Assembly: GCA_017462125.1 (NCBI GenBank)
Contig: JAFTRQ010000056.1
Coordinates: forward strand, 1-25,023
Reading direction: 5' to 3'
Length of the DNA stretch: 25,023 nucleotides
Source: Clostridia bacterium
Lineage (GTDB): Bacteria; Bacillota_A; Clostridia; Oscillospirales; CAG-272
Numbering within the stretch: the first letter of the stretch is position 1; each line of letters starts with the position of its first letter. Shown here piece by piece: positions 8,159-15,585 of the stretch. Position numbers and translations under genes: made by a program. The notes under the pieces are model-generated. The model did not search any database and was not told the origin of the DNA. It saw nothing but the letters and a program-made list of their open reading frames with translations.

Positions 8159-8186
8159 TTATACAGGAATCTGCAGTTTTTGTCAA
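8158..8186 (-). promoter_or_regulatory. Perfect consensus sigma-A promoter of the large lipoprotein gene
   Basis: The minus strand reads TTGACA (8181-8186), 17 bases, TATAAT (8158-8163). The predicted start is near 8151, with about 24 nt of leader to the ATG at 8127. Confidence 0.9.
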
Positions 8187-8231
8187 GCATTCTCTTTACA
8201 TTTCGGGCTGATCAACGTTATTATACGTACC

Positions 8232-10637
8232 TCAGCAAATATCGTAAACAGAGCGCACAGATACCTCCTTGGAGTCTCCCGACAGGATCCGTACCCATTT
8301 TTCGCCCTTCTCCATATCAAAGCAATTGTCGTCCGTAATCAGGTCTCCATCCACACCCTCGATCATCACCGCCTTCGCAAACGCTTGGCTACGGATCCTG
8401 ATCTGATTTCCAACGCGTTCACAGGTAAGATGAGGATCGGCAAAGCAATAATGCTTCGGAGCGGCAAACAGCACGCTACCCTCGCTGATCACCTTACCGT
8501 CAACCAACAAGGCAAAGCAAAGATGCTCCCGCTCGGCATCAAGCTCCTCAAAGATCAGCTTGTCAAGCCAAACAGCCGACAGCTTCGGCACGCAAACCGC
8601 CATCTCACCTTGCTCCAAAAGATTACTGTCCGCGTCTCTGCGCTCCCATCTCACAACACCTGAAACATCGGACACCGTATCATTTGTAACACAGAATCGC
8701 GCAGAGCGTTCAAGGCTATATGAGCCCATTTCCGAGTTAACAAACCTCTTGCTCTGCACCTCACCGATCTCCTCGCAGGAGAGCAGAATAGGTGAATAGA
8801 ATCTCTTTGCCGCATACTGCAACGCCTTGAACCGACCGTAATAATCAATGCTTGCCCAAGAGGTCACAGGCCAAATATCGTTCAATTGCCAATACAGCGT
8901 GCCCATACAGCGTCCGCGGTTTCTTCTGAAATGCTCTACGCGGTATCTGATAGACTCAGCCTGCAAAAGCTGTGAAGCATATACAAGTGCTTCCATAGAG
9001 GACGGATACGGAAAGCTTCTTGACAGATAGGTCAGGATCAGCTCGTTTCCGCCATAGCTGCGCTGATGCTTCTCCATGATCTTACTGTTGATATTTCTGT
9101 CCTCGGGCAAGGTGAAGCTTTCAATCGTCTTCACGGAGGGCAATGATTGGAATCCAAATTCGCTGACGTAGCGGTAATAGCGATTTCTGCACAGCAAATA
9201 GTCAGCCTCCCAATCGTGGCAATCGCCGCAAGCCTCTCCGTTGGGATCACAAAATCCGCCCGTTGACGTGGGAGAGGAAGGAATATATGGCAGATAGGGC
9301 GCTGTTTCAGCAACGATAGCAGGAATCATATTTTCAAACAGCTCCAGATAGACCTCGGTCAGATGCTCCCTGTCGGCTCTTCCCGATATGGCAACGTAAT
9401 CGTGGAAATGCCATTCGATCTCATTATTTCCGCAAACAAGCCCCATACAAGCGTGATGACGGATTCGCGACAGATTTTGCCTGATCTCCTCGGCAATGCC
9501 ACCTTTCATTTTATCATCCGGCTCATAGACCGAGCAAGCAAACATCAGGTCAAAAAAGACCACCAAGCCAAGCTCGTCACATATATCAAAGAAAAAGTCA
9601 TCGGGGTAATAGCCGCCGCCCCAAACGCGCAAAGCATTGAAATTTGACTCTTTGCAATGCGTTAACAGCTCTCTTGTCCTCTGCGGTGTAATACGGTTGA
9701 AGATATTATCCTCGGGAATATAATCCGCACCCATAGCGAACATATCAACACCGTTGATCTCGTGATAAAAGCTTTCTCCGTGCTCATCCGCGCGGCGAAC
9801 AAGCTTCATTTCACGCAAGCCGATCCTCAATCTACGCTCATCAACCGTCTCACCGTTTTCAAAAATGCGCACCGTAACCTTATATAAATTCTGCTCGCCC
9901 AAGCCGTTGGGCCACCAAAGCTTGGGAGACCTGATCTCACTTTCCTCGTTTGGAGCCAATCGGATCACTTCCCCGTCGGGTGAGGTCAGCAAGACCTCGA
10001 TCACGGCCTCTCCGTCGATCTTCACCTGCGGTGTGAGATAAACGCACCCGCTTTCATGTCTTTGCAGAATATGAACGTCGGTGATCTCTGCGCTGTTTTT
10101 CTCCAAAAGATACACGTCTCGCCAAATGCCCGCATCGGGGAGTCTGGGACCCCAATCCCAGCCCATCATACTGTGTGCCTTTCTGACGTGCGGATATCCC
10201 GCCATACAATCGGTGGCACCGAACAGTGCACTTTCCTTGTTTTTCTGCTTGATAAACGGCACTATAGGGTGACAGACCACGGAAATTCTGTTTTCTCCAT
10301 CACAAAGGCAATCGCTTACGTCAAAGATGTATTTGACGTGCATATTGTCGGTGTCAGCCACCAACTTTCCATTGAGATAAATACTGCACAAGGTATCCAA
10401 GCCCTCAAAAACGAGAGAGACAGCATTTGAACCTCGGGAATATCGGAAGGTGCGCTCAAACGTGTATTCATGCTCCATTAAGCGAGTATAAATATCTTCA
10501 TTATCCCGATAATAAGGATCGGGTAAAATTTGATTATCCAAATACAGAAAAGAATAGACCGAGCCGGGTACAGTACCCTCAACGTCATACCCGTTTCCCA
10601 TCATTCTCCACCTGCCGTTCAAATCACATCTTTTCAT
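8232..10637 (-). CDS. Beta-mannosidase, glycoside hydrolase family 2
   Basis: An 801-residue cytoplasmic enzyme (no signal peptide) that releases terminal beta-mannose from manno-oligosaccharides. N-terminal GH2 jelly roll: LNGRW, then GTVPGSVYSFL (21-31), and HSMMGWDWGPRLPDAGIWRDVYL (155-177), which is typical of beta-mannosidases. A beta-sandwich follows, with PKLWWPNGLGEQNLY (238-252). The TIM barrel contains NFNALRVWGGGYYPDD (332-347), the acid/base GNNE (Glu406) and the nucleophile SEFG (Glu493). YWQLNDIWPVTSWAS is the usual substrate-pocket tail. Length is close to the family norm. GGAGG is 6 bases before the ATG. Together with the arabinofuranosidase and the surface lipoproteins this fits hemicellulose or mannan use. 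Confidence 0.93.
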   Translation of the reverse strand: MKRCDLNGRWRMMGNGYDVEGTVPGSVYSFLYLDNQILPDPYYRDNEDIYTRLMEHEYTFERTFRYSRGSNAVSLVFEGLDTLCSIYLNGKLVADTDNMHVKYIFDVSDCLCDGENRISVVCHPIVPFIKQKNKESALFGATDCMAGYPHVRKAHSMMGWDWGPRLPDAGIWRDVYLLEKNSAEITDVHILQRHESGCVYLTPQVKIDGEAVIEVLLTSPDGEVIRLAPNEESEIRSPKLWWPNGLGEQNLYKVTVRIFENGETVDERRLRIGLREMKLVRRADEHGESFYHEINGVDMFAMGADYIPEDNIFNRITPQRTRELLTHCKESNFNALRVWGGGYYPDDFFFDICDELGLVVFFDLMFACSVYEPDDKMKGGIAEEIRQNLSRIRHHACMGLVCGNNEIEWHFHDYVAISGRADREHLTEVYLELFENMIPAIVAETAPYLPYIPSSPTSTGGFCDPNGEACGDCHDWEADYLLCRNRYYRYVSEFGFQSLPSVKTIESFTLPEDRNINSKIMEKHQRSYGGNELILTYLSRSFPYPSSMEALVYASQLLQAESIRYRVEHFRRNRGRCMGTLYWQLNDIWPVTSWASIDYYGRFKALQYAAKRFYSPILLSCEEIGEVQSKRFVNSEMGSYSLERSARFCVTNDTVSDVSGVVRWERRDADSNLLEQGEMAVCVPKLSAVWLDKLIFEELDAEREHLCFALLVDGKVISEGSVLFAAPKHYCFADPHLTCERVGNQIRIRSQAFAKAVMIEGVDGDLITDDNCFDMEKGEKWVRILSGDSKEVSVRSVYDIC

Positions 10638-10669
10638 CGGACACCTCCGTCAATTCATTTGATACTAAC

Positions 10670-10698
10670 AGTATAACATAGAAATCGGCGTTTTGCAA
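10670..10698 (-). promoter_or_regulatory. Promoter of the beta-mannosidase gene, extended -10 type
   Basis: The minus strand reads TTGCAA (10693-10698), 17 bases, then TATACT (10670-10675) with TG one base upstream of it. A small ATACT-AAC-AGTAT dyad (10662-10674) overlaps the -10 box and the start. Confidence 0.7.
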
Positions 10699-10773
10699 GA
10701 TTATCTGAAAATAATGCTGTTGATCATGAAAAAGGTGCGGGGCAAGGGTGAGAACAGATAAATCATCCCTTTT

Positions 10774-10843
10774 TGATATAATATGGACACAACTGCGTGC
10801 CATATTGTCTGTTTACAACAAAAATTTTTTATGATATAATATG
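10774..10843 (+). promoter_or_regulatory. Twelve-base direct repeat over two -10-like boxes upstream of the XRE gene
   Basis: TGATATAATATG occurs at 10774-10785 and again at 10832-10843. Each copy is an extended -10 element. The second belongs to the good promoter at 10812-10840; the first lacks a recognisable -35 and may be a second promoter or a regulator site. Confidence 0.5.
10812..10840 (+). promoter_or_regulatory. Sigma-A promoter of the XRE / zinc-peptidase operon
   Basis: TTTACA (10812-10817), 17 bases, TATAAT (10835-10840), preceded by TGA in extended -10 position. The predicted start is near 10847, about 36 bases before the ATG at 10883. Confidence 0.85.
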
Positions 10844-10882
10844 CATAAAAAATAATCATTGTAGAAACAAGGGTAAAGTATC

Positions 10883-11953
10883 ATGGAGCTAAAAAATAAG
10901 CTAAAAGAACTACGTTCATCACATCACATGACCCAAGAATCGGTAGCAGAATACCTCGGAGTATCATCGCAAACCGTTTCCAAATGGGAACGCGGAATAT
11001 TGTCTCCCGATATATCTCTTCTTCCAAAAATCGCTCTGCTTTTTAAATGTTCCATCGATTCTCTTTTTGACATGGAATTAAGGTGGAGTATTGAGCATCG
11101 ATGTGAATTTACAGCAATCATTCATGATCTCCATGCCAAAAAGGATTGGGATGGCATATATCGTGCATGGATTCGCGAAATCGAATTGAATCCGGATCAT
11201 TACGGTAATTATATGGATGTTATGCTGCATGTGCTCAGAAAAAAGCTTTACAAAAAAGAGTATGTTGAAAAAATGCTCTCTCTTGCCGATCACGCTGAAA
11301 AATGTTGTACAAACGATGATATCCGCAATGAAGTCTACCGCATAATGCTTCAGATTTGTGCCGAATCAGAAGATAAAAAAATAAAAGAAAAAGGCAAATA
11401 CTATTATAACAAGTTACCACAGTTGCGACATAGCCGTGAAATATATGCAAAATTTGTGATGAGTGGTGATGAATATCAATCACAAGTAAAGAAAAATATC
11501 ATTCGTTTGATTGATATGGCAGAGTGCTCGGTGCGACAGCTTATCCAAACGGAAATGACTCTTGAAGAACAGCTCTTTTATTATCAAAAGGCAGCTTCAC
11601 TATACGAAATCGTTTTGGATGGCAAATACGCGGGCTTTTATGACCCGCCGTTACTTTTTAACTATTATGAAATTGCTGTCATATACATGAAACTCGGAGA
11701 AAAAGAGCAAGCAGCCAATTACGTAAACCGAATATTAAAAATCTTGGAAAAGCACACAAACAACTCAGAAAAAAAGAACAATTCAAAGCTTCTCTGCTAC
11801 ACAACCCTGCAGAATTCTGTGTCAACTGCACAAGCGTGCAAAAACATATTACATAATATGCTAAAAAACTCCGAACTTGAGCAATTCCAAGCAGAAATAT
11901 CAAGCACTCTTAATAAACTCAACGAATATTACTCATTCAGTCAGGAGGATTGA
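10883..11953 (+). CDS. XRE-family transcriptional regulator with helical sensor domain
   Basis: A 356-residue DNA-binding protein. The N-terminal HTH_3 domain (about 4-62) carries LKELRSSHHMTQESVAEYLG, then VSSQTVSKWERGILSPDISLLPKIALLF, the canonical recognition helix and following turn. The rest is helical and polar, with a TPR-like pair of helices around residues 258-295 (NYYEIAVIYMKLGEKEQAANYV). This is the layout of regulators that bind peptides through TPR repeats, though I see no peptide gene. AAGGG (10869-10873) is 9 bases before the ATG. Its stop is 2 bases before the ATG of a lipoprotein zinc peptidase, so the two form one tightly coupled unit. The promoter carries a duplicated element that could allow autoregulation. 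Confidence 0.85.
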   Translation: MELKNKLKELRSSHHMTQESVAEYLGVSSQTVSKWERGILSPDISLLPKIALLFKCSIDSLFDMELRWSIEHRCEFTAIIHDLHAKKDWDGIYRAWIREIELNPDHYGNYMDVMLHVLRKKLYKKEYVEKMLSLADHAEKCCTNDDIRNEVYRIMLQICAESEDKKIKEKGKYYYNKLPQLRHSREIYAKFVMSGDEYQSQVKKNIIRLIDMAECSVRQLIQTEMTLEEQLFYYQKAASLYEIVLDGKYAGFYDPPLLFNYYEIAVIYMKLGEKEQAANYVNRILKILEKHTNNSEKKNNSKLLCYTTLQNSVSTAQACKNILHNMLKNSELEQFQAEISSTLNKLNEYYSFSQED

Positions 11954-11955
11954 AA

Positions 11956-13251
11956 ATGAAAAAAACAATAGTAATCTTTTTGTTGCTTGCCAACACACTT
12001 CTCTTCGCCTGTACAAACACACCGCCGGACATGTCTGCCGGTGAAACAATTTATAACAAAGAATCTGTCACAACTGAAACGTCAACCGAACCAGAGAAAG
12101 ATTCATTCAAAAATGTTCGCGAAAGCAAGGAAGTTTGGCTGTCTTATGGCTTGTCCGCCTACGAAGCTCATAAAAAGCCAACAGATCTGAAAGAGTTTTT
12201 CTCCAACGGTGCCAATATGGTATACTTGACACTGTATGACCATATGTTCACTTTTGACAAAGCAGCCTCTATTCCTGTTGCAGAAGCGCTGTTTACTTTT
12301 ATTTATGACAAATACGGATCGGAAGCGCTATTAGATATTGAAAAACGATGCGAATACAAAACAGACTACCTGCATTCCCTCGGGTTAGAAATACAATACG
12401 CACAGACAGCTGAGGTGGAAACTTTTTTTACCGAAATGAAATTTTCTTCCAATAAAACATATCAATATATCTTTTCCTTTGACAATGCAACCTACTATTT
12501 CAAGGATTTTGGGGTTGGCTCTCCTTCACAATACCATGCATTTCTCTATTACAGCACTACGGGCTTATCAGAAATGATCGGATATATGAGAGACAACAAT
12601 TTAAGTCAAGGACTGGCTATAAACAGGCAGTTCAACTTTTATATGACATTTGACGGTAGTGGTTACTCCAAAACCCTTGCTAACGGGAATATGTATATCA
12701 ATGAATCATATTCAACTCTGCATGAAGCAGTACATGCATTGGGAATAGCCACGAAGGATAACATTTGGTTGAGCGAAGGGATCTGCAATTATTTTGGACG
12801 ATCTCTCGGCTTCAACGATCAAATTGCAGCATCGCACATTCAAATCTTAACTATGATAAAGCAAGGTTATTTCGATGACCTCATAAATCAAGGAGATCAA
12901 TCCGCCATTCAGAAAAAAGCTGTATACGATAACTATATCAACCGAGGCGGTAAGATAGATTCTGTCGAAACATTTGATTTTCGATTGTATTCGGATGTGA
13001 CAGCTAAAGTTGAACTTGATTTTGGGTCTTACATAACACTTGGCAATGCATATAAAACTGTAAACAAAACAGAATGCAATGCTGTGGGTAATGAAATTTC
13101 ATATGAGCAAGCCACCTCCCTCATCATTTATCTTGTCGACACATACGGAATTGAAAAGGTTATGGAAGCATATCAGACACAAAATATTGAAGCTGTCTTT
13201 GGCAAGGATTATGAAAGTTTAAAATCCGAATGGCTGGATTACTTAAAATAA
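11956..13251 (+). CDS. Lipoprotein zinc metallopeptidase, gluzincin (peptidase MA-like) fold
   Basis: A 431-residue exported protein. The signal peptide has lipobox LFAC (Cys19), followed by a Thr/Glu-rich linker. The catalytic motif is HEAVH (His256, Glu257, His260), followed 14 residues later by WLSEG, where Glu274 would be the third zinc ligand. This spacing matches peptidase MA-like enzymes (HExxH then WLxEG), not thermolysin. The middle and C-terminal parts have no recognised domain. I chose ATG 11956 because AGGAGG (11943-11948) lies 7 bases upstream; the TTG at 11950 is too close. It is translated from the regulator's mRNA. Likely role: a surface peptidase acting on peptides or the cell envelope under control of the upstream XRE protein (inference). 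Confidence 0.8.
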   Translation: MKKTIVIFLLLANTLLFACTNTPPDMSAGETIYNKESVTTETSTEPEKDSFKNVRESKEVWLSYGLSAYEAHKKPTDLKEFFSNGANMVYLTLYDHMFTFDKAASIPVAEALFTFIYDKYGSEALLDIEKRCEYKTDYLHSLGLEIQYAQTAEVETFFTEMKFSSNKTYQYIFSFDNATYYFKDFGVGSPSQYHAFLYYSTTGLSEMIGYMRDNNLSQGLAINRQFNFYMTFDGSGYSKTLANGNMYINESYSTLHEAVHALGIATKDNIWLSEGICNYFGRSLGFNDQIAASHIQILTMIKQGYFDDLINQGDQSAIQKKAVYDNYINRGGKIDSVETFDFRLYSDVTAKVELDFGSYITLGNAYKTVNKTECNAVGNEISYEQATSLIIYLVDTYGIEKVMEAYQTQNIEAVFGKDYESLKSEWLDYLK

Positions 13252-13283
13252 ACGAATATTACGCCAAAATTCATTTAAACAAA

Positions 13284-13343
13284 ACGGGACTTAGAACCTT
13301 AGCACAAACAGCAAAGCCGTTTGGCGACGGATTCAAGTGGGAC
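13284..13343. repeat. 60-bp direct repeat, copy 1
   Basis: Nearly identical to the segment at 13515-13574; they differ at two positions (27 and 57). It contains an 8-bp stem CAAACAGC-AAA-GCCGTTTG with one mismatch. Its first 16 bases resemble the T-arm of the nearby tRNA-Leu. Confidence 0.85.
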
Positions 13344-13356
13344 AAAGATCGTTGTA

Positions 13357-13427
13357 GAAGGCTTTGACCAAACGGGGTAAAAAAGTGTGATATAAGCTTT
13401 TTTGCGCCGTTTGGGCTTTAAGCCTTC
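13357..13427. repeat. Imperfect long inverted repeat between the 60-bp copies
   Basis: GAAGGCTTTGACCAAACGG on the left pairs with CCGTTTGGGCTTTAAGCCTTC on the right, with AAAAAAG and GCTTTTTT also pairing inside. It would fold into one long hairpin of about 70 bases. It could also act as a terminator for the zinc-peptidase operon. Confidence 0.65.
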
Positions 13428-13514
13428 TTAACGAGATTTGTCAGGACCGTTTCCTCGAAGCAGAAAAAAGCCGATGGAAAAATCTGACGTACCGAGTACA
13501 ACTCAAATTGAAGT

Positions 13515-13574
13515 ACGGGACTTAGAACCTTAGCACAAACGGCAAAGCCGTTTGGCGACGGATTCAAGTGAGAC
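13515..13574. repeat. 60-bp direct repeat, copy 2
   Basis: Second copy of the 13284-13343 repeat. Here the internal stem CAAACGGC-AAA-GCCGTTTG is perfect with a three-base loop. The copies start 231 bases apart. Confidence 0.85.
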
Positions 13575-13590
13575 CGATTTCTCACGACAG

Positions 13591-13624
13591 AAAAACCCGA
13601 TAGGCTGAAGCCTATCGGGTTTTT
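13591..13624 (-). terminator. Rho-independent terminator of tRNA-Leu
   Basis: Perfect 15-bp stem AAAAACCCGATAGGC (13591-13605) and GCCTATCGGGTTTTT (13610-13624) with a four-base loop. It starts one base after the tRNA CCA end on the minus strand and finishes in a T run. Confidence 0.9.
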
Positions 13625-13625
13625 C

Positions 13626-13710
13626 TGGTGCGAGAAACGGGACTTGAACCCGTACGGTGTAAACCACACGCCCCTCAAACGTGCGCGTCTGCCAGTTCCG
13701 CCACTCTCGC
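13626..13710 (-). tRNA. tRNA-Leu, anticodon GAG
   Basis: An 85-base class II tRNA with encoded CCA. The acceptor stem pairs GCGAGAG with TTCTCGC with one G-T pair and discriminator A. The anticodon stem CACGT/GCGTG encloses loop TTGAGGG, giving GAG (13674-13676). The long variable arm and the T-arm ACGGGTTCAAGTCCCGT are intact. Its promoter lies upstream of a broken copy of the same tRNA, so that copy is transcribed first. Confidence 0.95.
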
Positions 13711-13738
13711 ATATTAAATTAGTGAGGAATAAAAGATG

Positions 13739-13880
13739 AAACCACACGCCCCTCAAGCTGTGCGCTTCCGCAAAACTTCGTTTTGCTATTCGAGTTGCTT
13801 CGCAAAGGCTTCGCAACATCGGTCTGCCTACGCAAACTTCGTTTGCTAACGTTCCGCCGTCGCTTAGCGACTACTCTCGC
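13739..13880 (-). pseudogene. Broken tRNA-Leu copy interrupted by mini-hairpins
   Basis: Segments of the neighbouring tRNA-Leu appear in the right order but separated. They are GCGAGAGT (13873-13880), GGCGGAAC (13851-13858), GGCAGAC (13822-13828), and a stretch covering the anticodon arm and the start of the variable arm (13739-13765). The T-arm and 3' acceptor strand are missing. The separating sequences are small hairpins with three-base loops: GTCGC-TTA-GCGAC (13859-13871), GCAAAC-TTC-GTTTGC (13832-13846), TTGC-TTC-GCAA (13795-13805) and GCAAAAC-TTC-GTTTTGC (13770-13786). The anticodon stem no longer pairs. It cannot make a working tRNA. Confidence 0.8.
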
Positions 13881-13911
13881 ATAATTTTGTCACTTTTGCG
13901 ACAACATTGGT

Positions 13912-13940
13912 ATTATACTACAAAACTTTCCGTTTGTCAA
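13912..13940 (-). promoter_or_regulatory. Perfect consensus promoter of the tRNA-Leu unit
   Basis: The minus strand reads TTGACA (13935-13940), 17 bases, TATAAT (13912-13917). Transcription from about 13905 crosses the broken copy and then the intact tRNA, ending at the terminator at 13591-13624. Confidence 0.9.
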
Positions 13941-13983
13941 GCCCTTTTTGAAAAATTATTAAAATATTTTTCAAAAAGGGCTT
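13939..13983. terminator. Perfect A/T-rich inverted repeat after the GH51 gene, probable terminator
   Basis: 18-bp arms AAGCCCTTTTTGAAAAAT (13939-13956) and ATTTTTCAAAAAGGGCTT (13966-13983) around a nine-base loop. It lies 15 bases past the GH51 stop. Its outer end shares two bases with the -35 box of the tRNA promoter. Confidence 0.7.
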
Positions 13984-13998
13984 TTATGTCACACCTTA

Positions 13999-15477
13999 TC
14001 AATCAATATCTGCTGTAATGCATACAATACCCGCTTTGGGAACAGTAATTGGTGCAGAAAGATCCATATCAAGCCTTTTCGGCACAACCGCATCGGGCGC
14101 CTCAAAGGTATTACAAGCATGAACATCCTCAGATGCAAGCGCAGTTACAACCGCATTTTTCAGCGCGCCGCGCAAGCCCAAAAACTCAAGGTCGAGATCA
14201 ACGTCCTGCTCACAATTGAGGTTTGCCAAGGTCAAGGTCAGCTTGCCATCCTTGACCGACGCAGAAGCGGATATTCTGTTTCGCAGATCGGCATTGTCAT
14301 CCACCAAAACACGCAATCCATCACCGCCCTGGTGAGATTTAAACATATTGAACACATGATAGGTCGGCGTGGTAACACAGTGCTCTCCACCGGTCAAAAA
14401 CAACGCATGGAGATTGTTACAAAGCTGTGCCACGTTGGCCATTTTGATTTTGTCGCAGTGATTGTTGAAGATATTCAAGGTCACCGCCGCCACCATAGCA
14501 TCGCGCATTGTGGATTGCTGCTCAAACAGATTATATCCCTTGCTGGGCCCCGAGCCCTCGGGATGCCAGCATCCCCATTCATCAATGACCAGCTTCATTT
14601 TTCCCTCGAGGCCTCTGCCCTTTACGATAGCATAATGACGGTTGATCAACCACTCCATGATCTCCGCCTTGCGCAACTGCTCATACCACTCGTCAATGCT
14701 GAAATGCAGAGGATCTCCCGCTCTTCCGCAATAATAGTGGAACGACATACCGCCAATCGGTACAGGGACTTGTTCAAGATTTGCGGCCAAAGCGTGCGTC
14801 CAATTGAAATCGCCGCCATTCGCACCGCCCACGATAAAATCACAGGGCTGACCAACAAATTTTCTGCCATAAACGATATTCCACATTACCGTGGCAAAAC
14901 GGCGGTACTCCATAGCATAATAATCGGGTGTCATATTTCCGCCACCGCCCCAATTCTCGTTTCCAATACCGAAATAGGGGATATTAAAGGGCTCCGGATG
15001 ACCGTTTTTCTCACGCTCAAGTGCCAAGGTAGTGCTTCCGCGGGGTGACAGACAGTAGTCCAGCCAATCTCTTGCCTCCATCGGGGCGATTGAGGTCACG
15101 TTGACAGCAAAGTAAGGCTTCGCACCGACAAGCTCGCAAAACTCCATAAATTCGTGCGTTCCAACGGCATTATCCTCATATCTGCGGTCAATCGAGGTCC
15201 ACCAACCGGGACGGACAGGTCTTTCCTTGCCAATACCGTCTCTCCAATGGTACGTCTCCGCGAAGCAGCCACCCGGCCAGCGAATCACAGGAGGCGCAAT
15301 CTCTCGCAATTTTTCAACCAGCTCCTTTCGGAATCCGTTGATATTGGGAACACTTGAATCCTTGCCAACCCAAATTCCGTCGCGCATAACTCCACCGATA
15401 TGCTCGGAAAAATGGCCGTATATTTCGGGCGCAATTTTGCCAATTCTGTCAGGCATTATAATCTTTACAGTTCTCAT
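13999..15477 (-). CDS. Alpha-L-arabinofuranosidase, glycoside hydrolase family 51
   Basis: A 492-residue cytoplasmic enzyme that removes alpha-L-arabinofuranosyl units from arabinan or arabinoxylan fragments. The clan A TIM barrel is clear: PEIYGHFSEHIGG (17-29), VIRWPGGCFAETYHWRDGIG (64-83), the acid/base in FGIGNENWGGGG (Glu174) and the nucleophile in VIDEWGCW (Glu300). A C-terminal beta domain follows. Length is typical for GH51. Start ATG 15477 is preceded by AGGAGG (15485-15490) and followed by the family's usual N terminus; a longer reading frame to 15585 overlaps the promoters and is rejected. It is transcribed divergently from an AraC regulator with abutting -35 boxes. That arrangement suggests the regulator controls it. 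Confidence 0.93.
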   Translation of the reverse strand: MRTVKIIMPDRIGKIAPEIYGHFSEHIGGVMRDGIWVGKDSSVPNINGFRKELVEKLREIAPPVIRWPGGCFAETYHWRDGIGKERPVRPGWWTSIDRRYEDNAVGTHEFMEFCELVGAKPYFAVNVTSIAPMEARDWLDYCLSPRGSTTLALEREKNGHPEPFNIPYFGIGNENWGGGGNMTPDYYAMEYRRFATVMWNIVYGRKFVGQPCDFIVGGANGGDFNWTHALAANLEQVPVPIGGMSFHYYCGRAGDPLHFSIDEWYEQLRKAEIMEWLINRHYAIVKGRGLEGKMKLVIDEWGCWHPEGSGPSKGYNLFEQQSTMRDAMVAAVTLNIFNNHCDKIKMANVAQLCNNLHALFLTGGEHCVTTPTYHVFNMFKSHQGGDGLRVLVDDNADLRNRISASASVKDGKLTLTLANLNCEQDVDLDLEFLGLRGALKNAVVTALASEDVHACNTFEAPDAVVPKRLDMDLSAPITVPKAGIVCITADID

Positions 15478-15508
15478 AATGATTCCTCCTATGTAGTTTC
15501 CTGCTTTT

Positions 15509-15537
15509 ATTATACAAAAAAGCTCTTGACATTTCAA
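15509..15537 (-). promoter_or_regulatory. Promoter of the arabinofuranosidase gene
   Basis: The minus strand reads TTGAAA (15532-15537), 17 bases, TATAAT (15509-15514). Its -35 box directly abuts the -35 box of the divergent regulator promoter. Confidence 0.85.
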
Positions 15538-15554
15538 GAAAATAATCATATAAT
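15526..15554 (+). promoter_or_regulatory. Perfect consensus promoter of the AraC regulator gene
   Basis: TTGACA (15526-15531), 17 bases, TATAAT (15549-15554). The two opposed -35 boxes together read TTGACATTTCAA, so one bound protein could affect both directions. Confidence 0.9.
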
Positions 15555-15585
15555 ATTGGCAAGAAATCAACCGGTGGGAGGTCAT

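Noticed and set aside
13284..13574. Possible CRISPR array from the direct repeats
   Set aside because: Only two copies, 60 bp long, with a large structured gap between them and no regular spacers or cas genes.
13418..13819. A 133-codon frame over the tRNA region
   Set aside because: It is built from tRNA, terminator and repeat sequence; it cannot be a protein gene.
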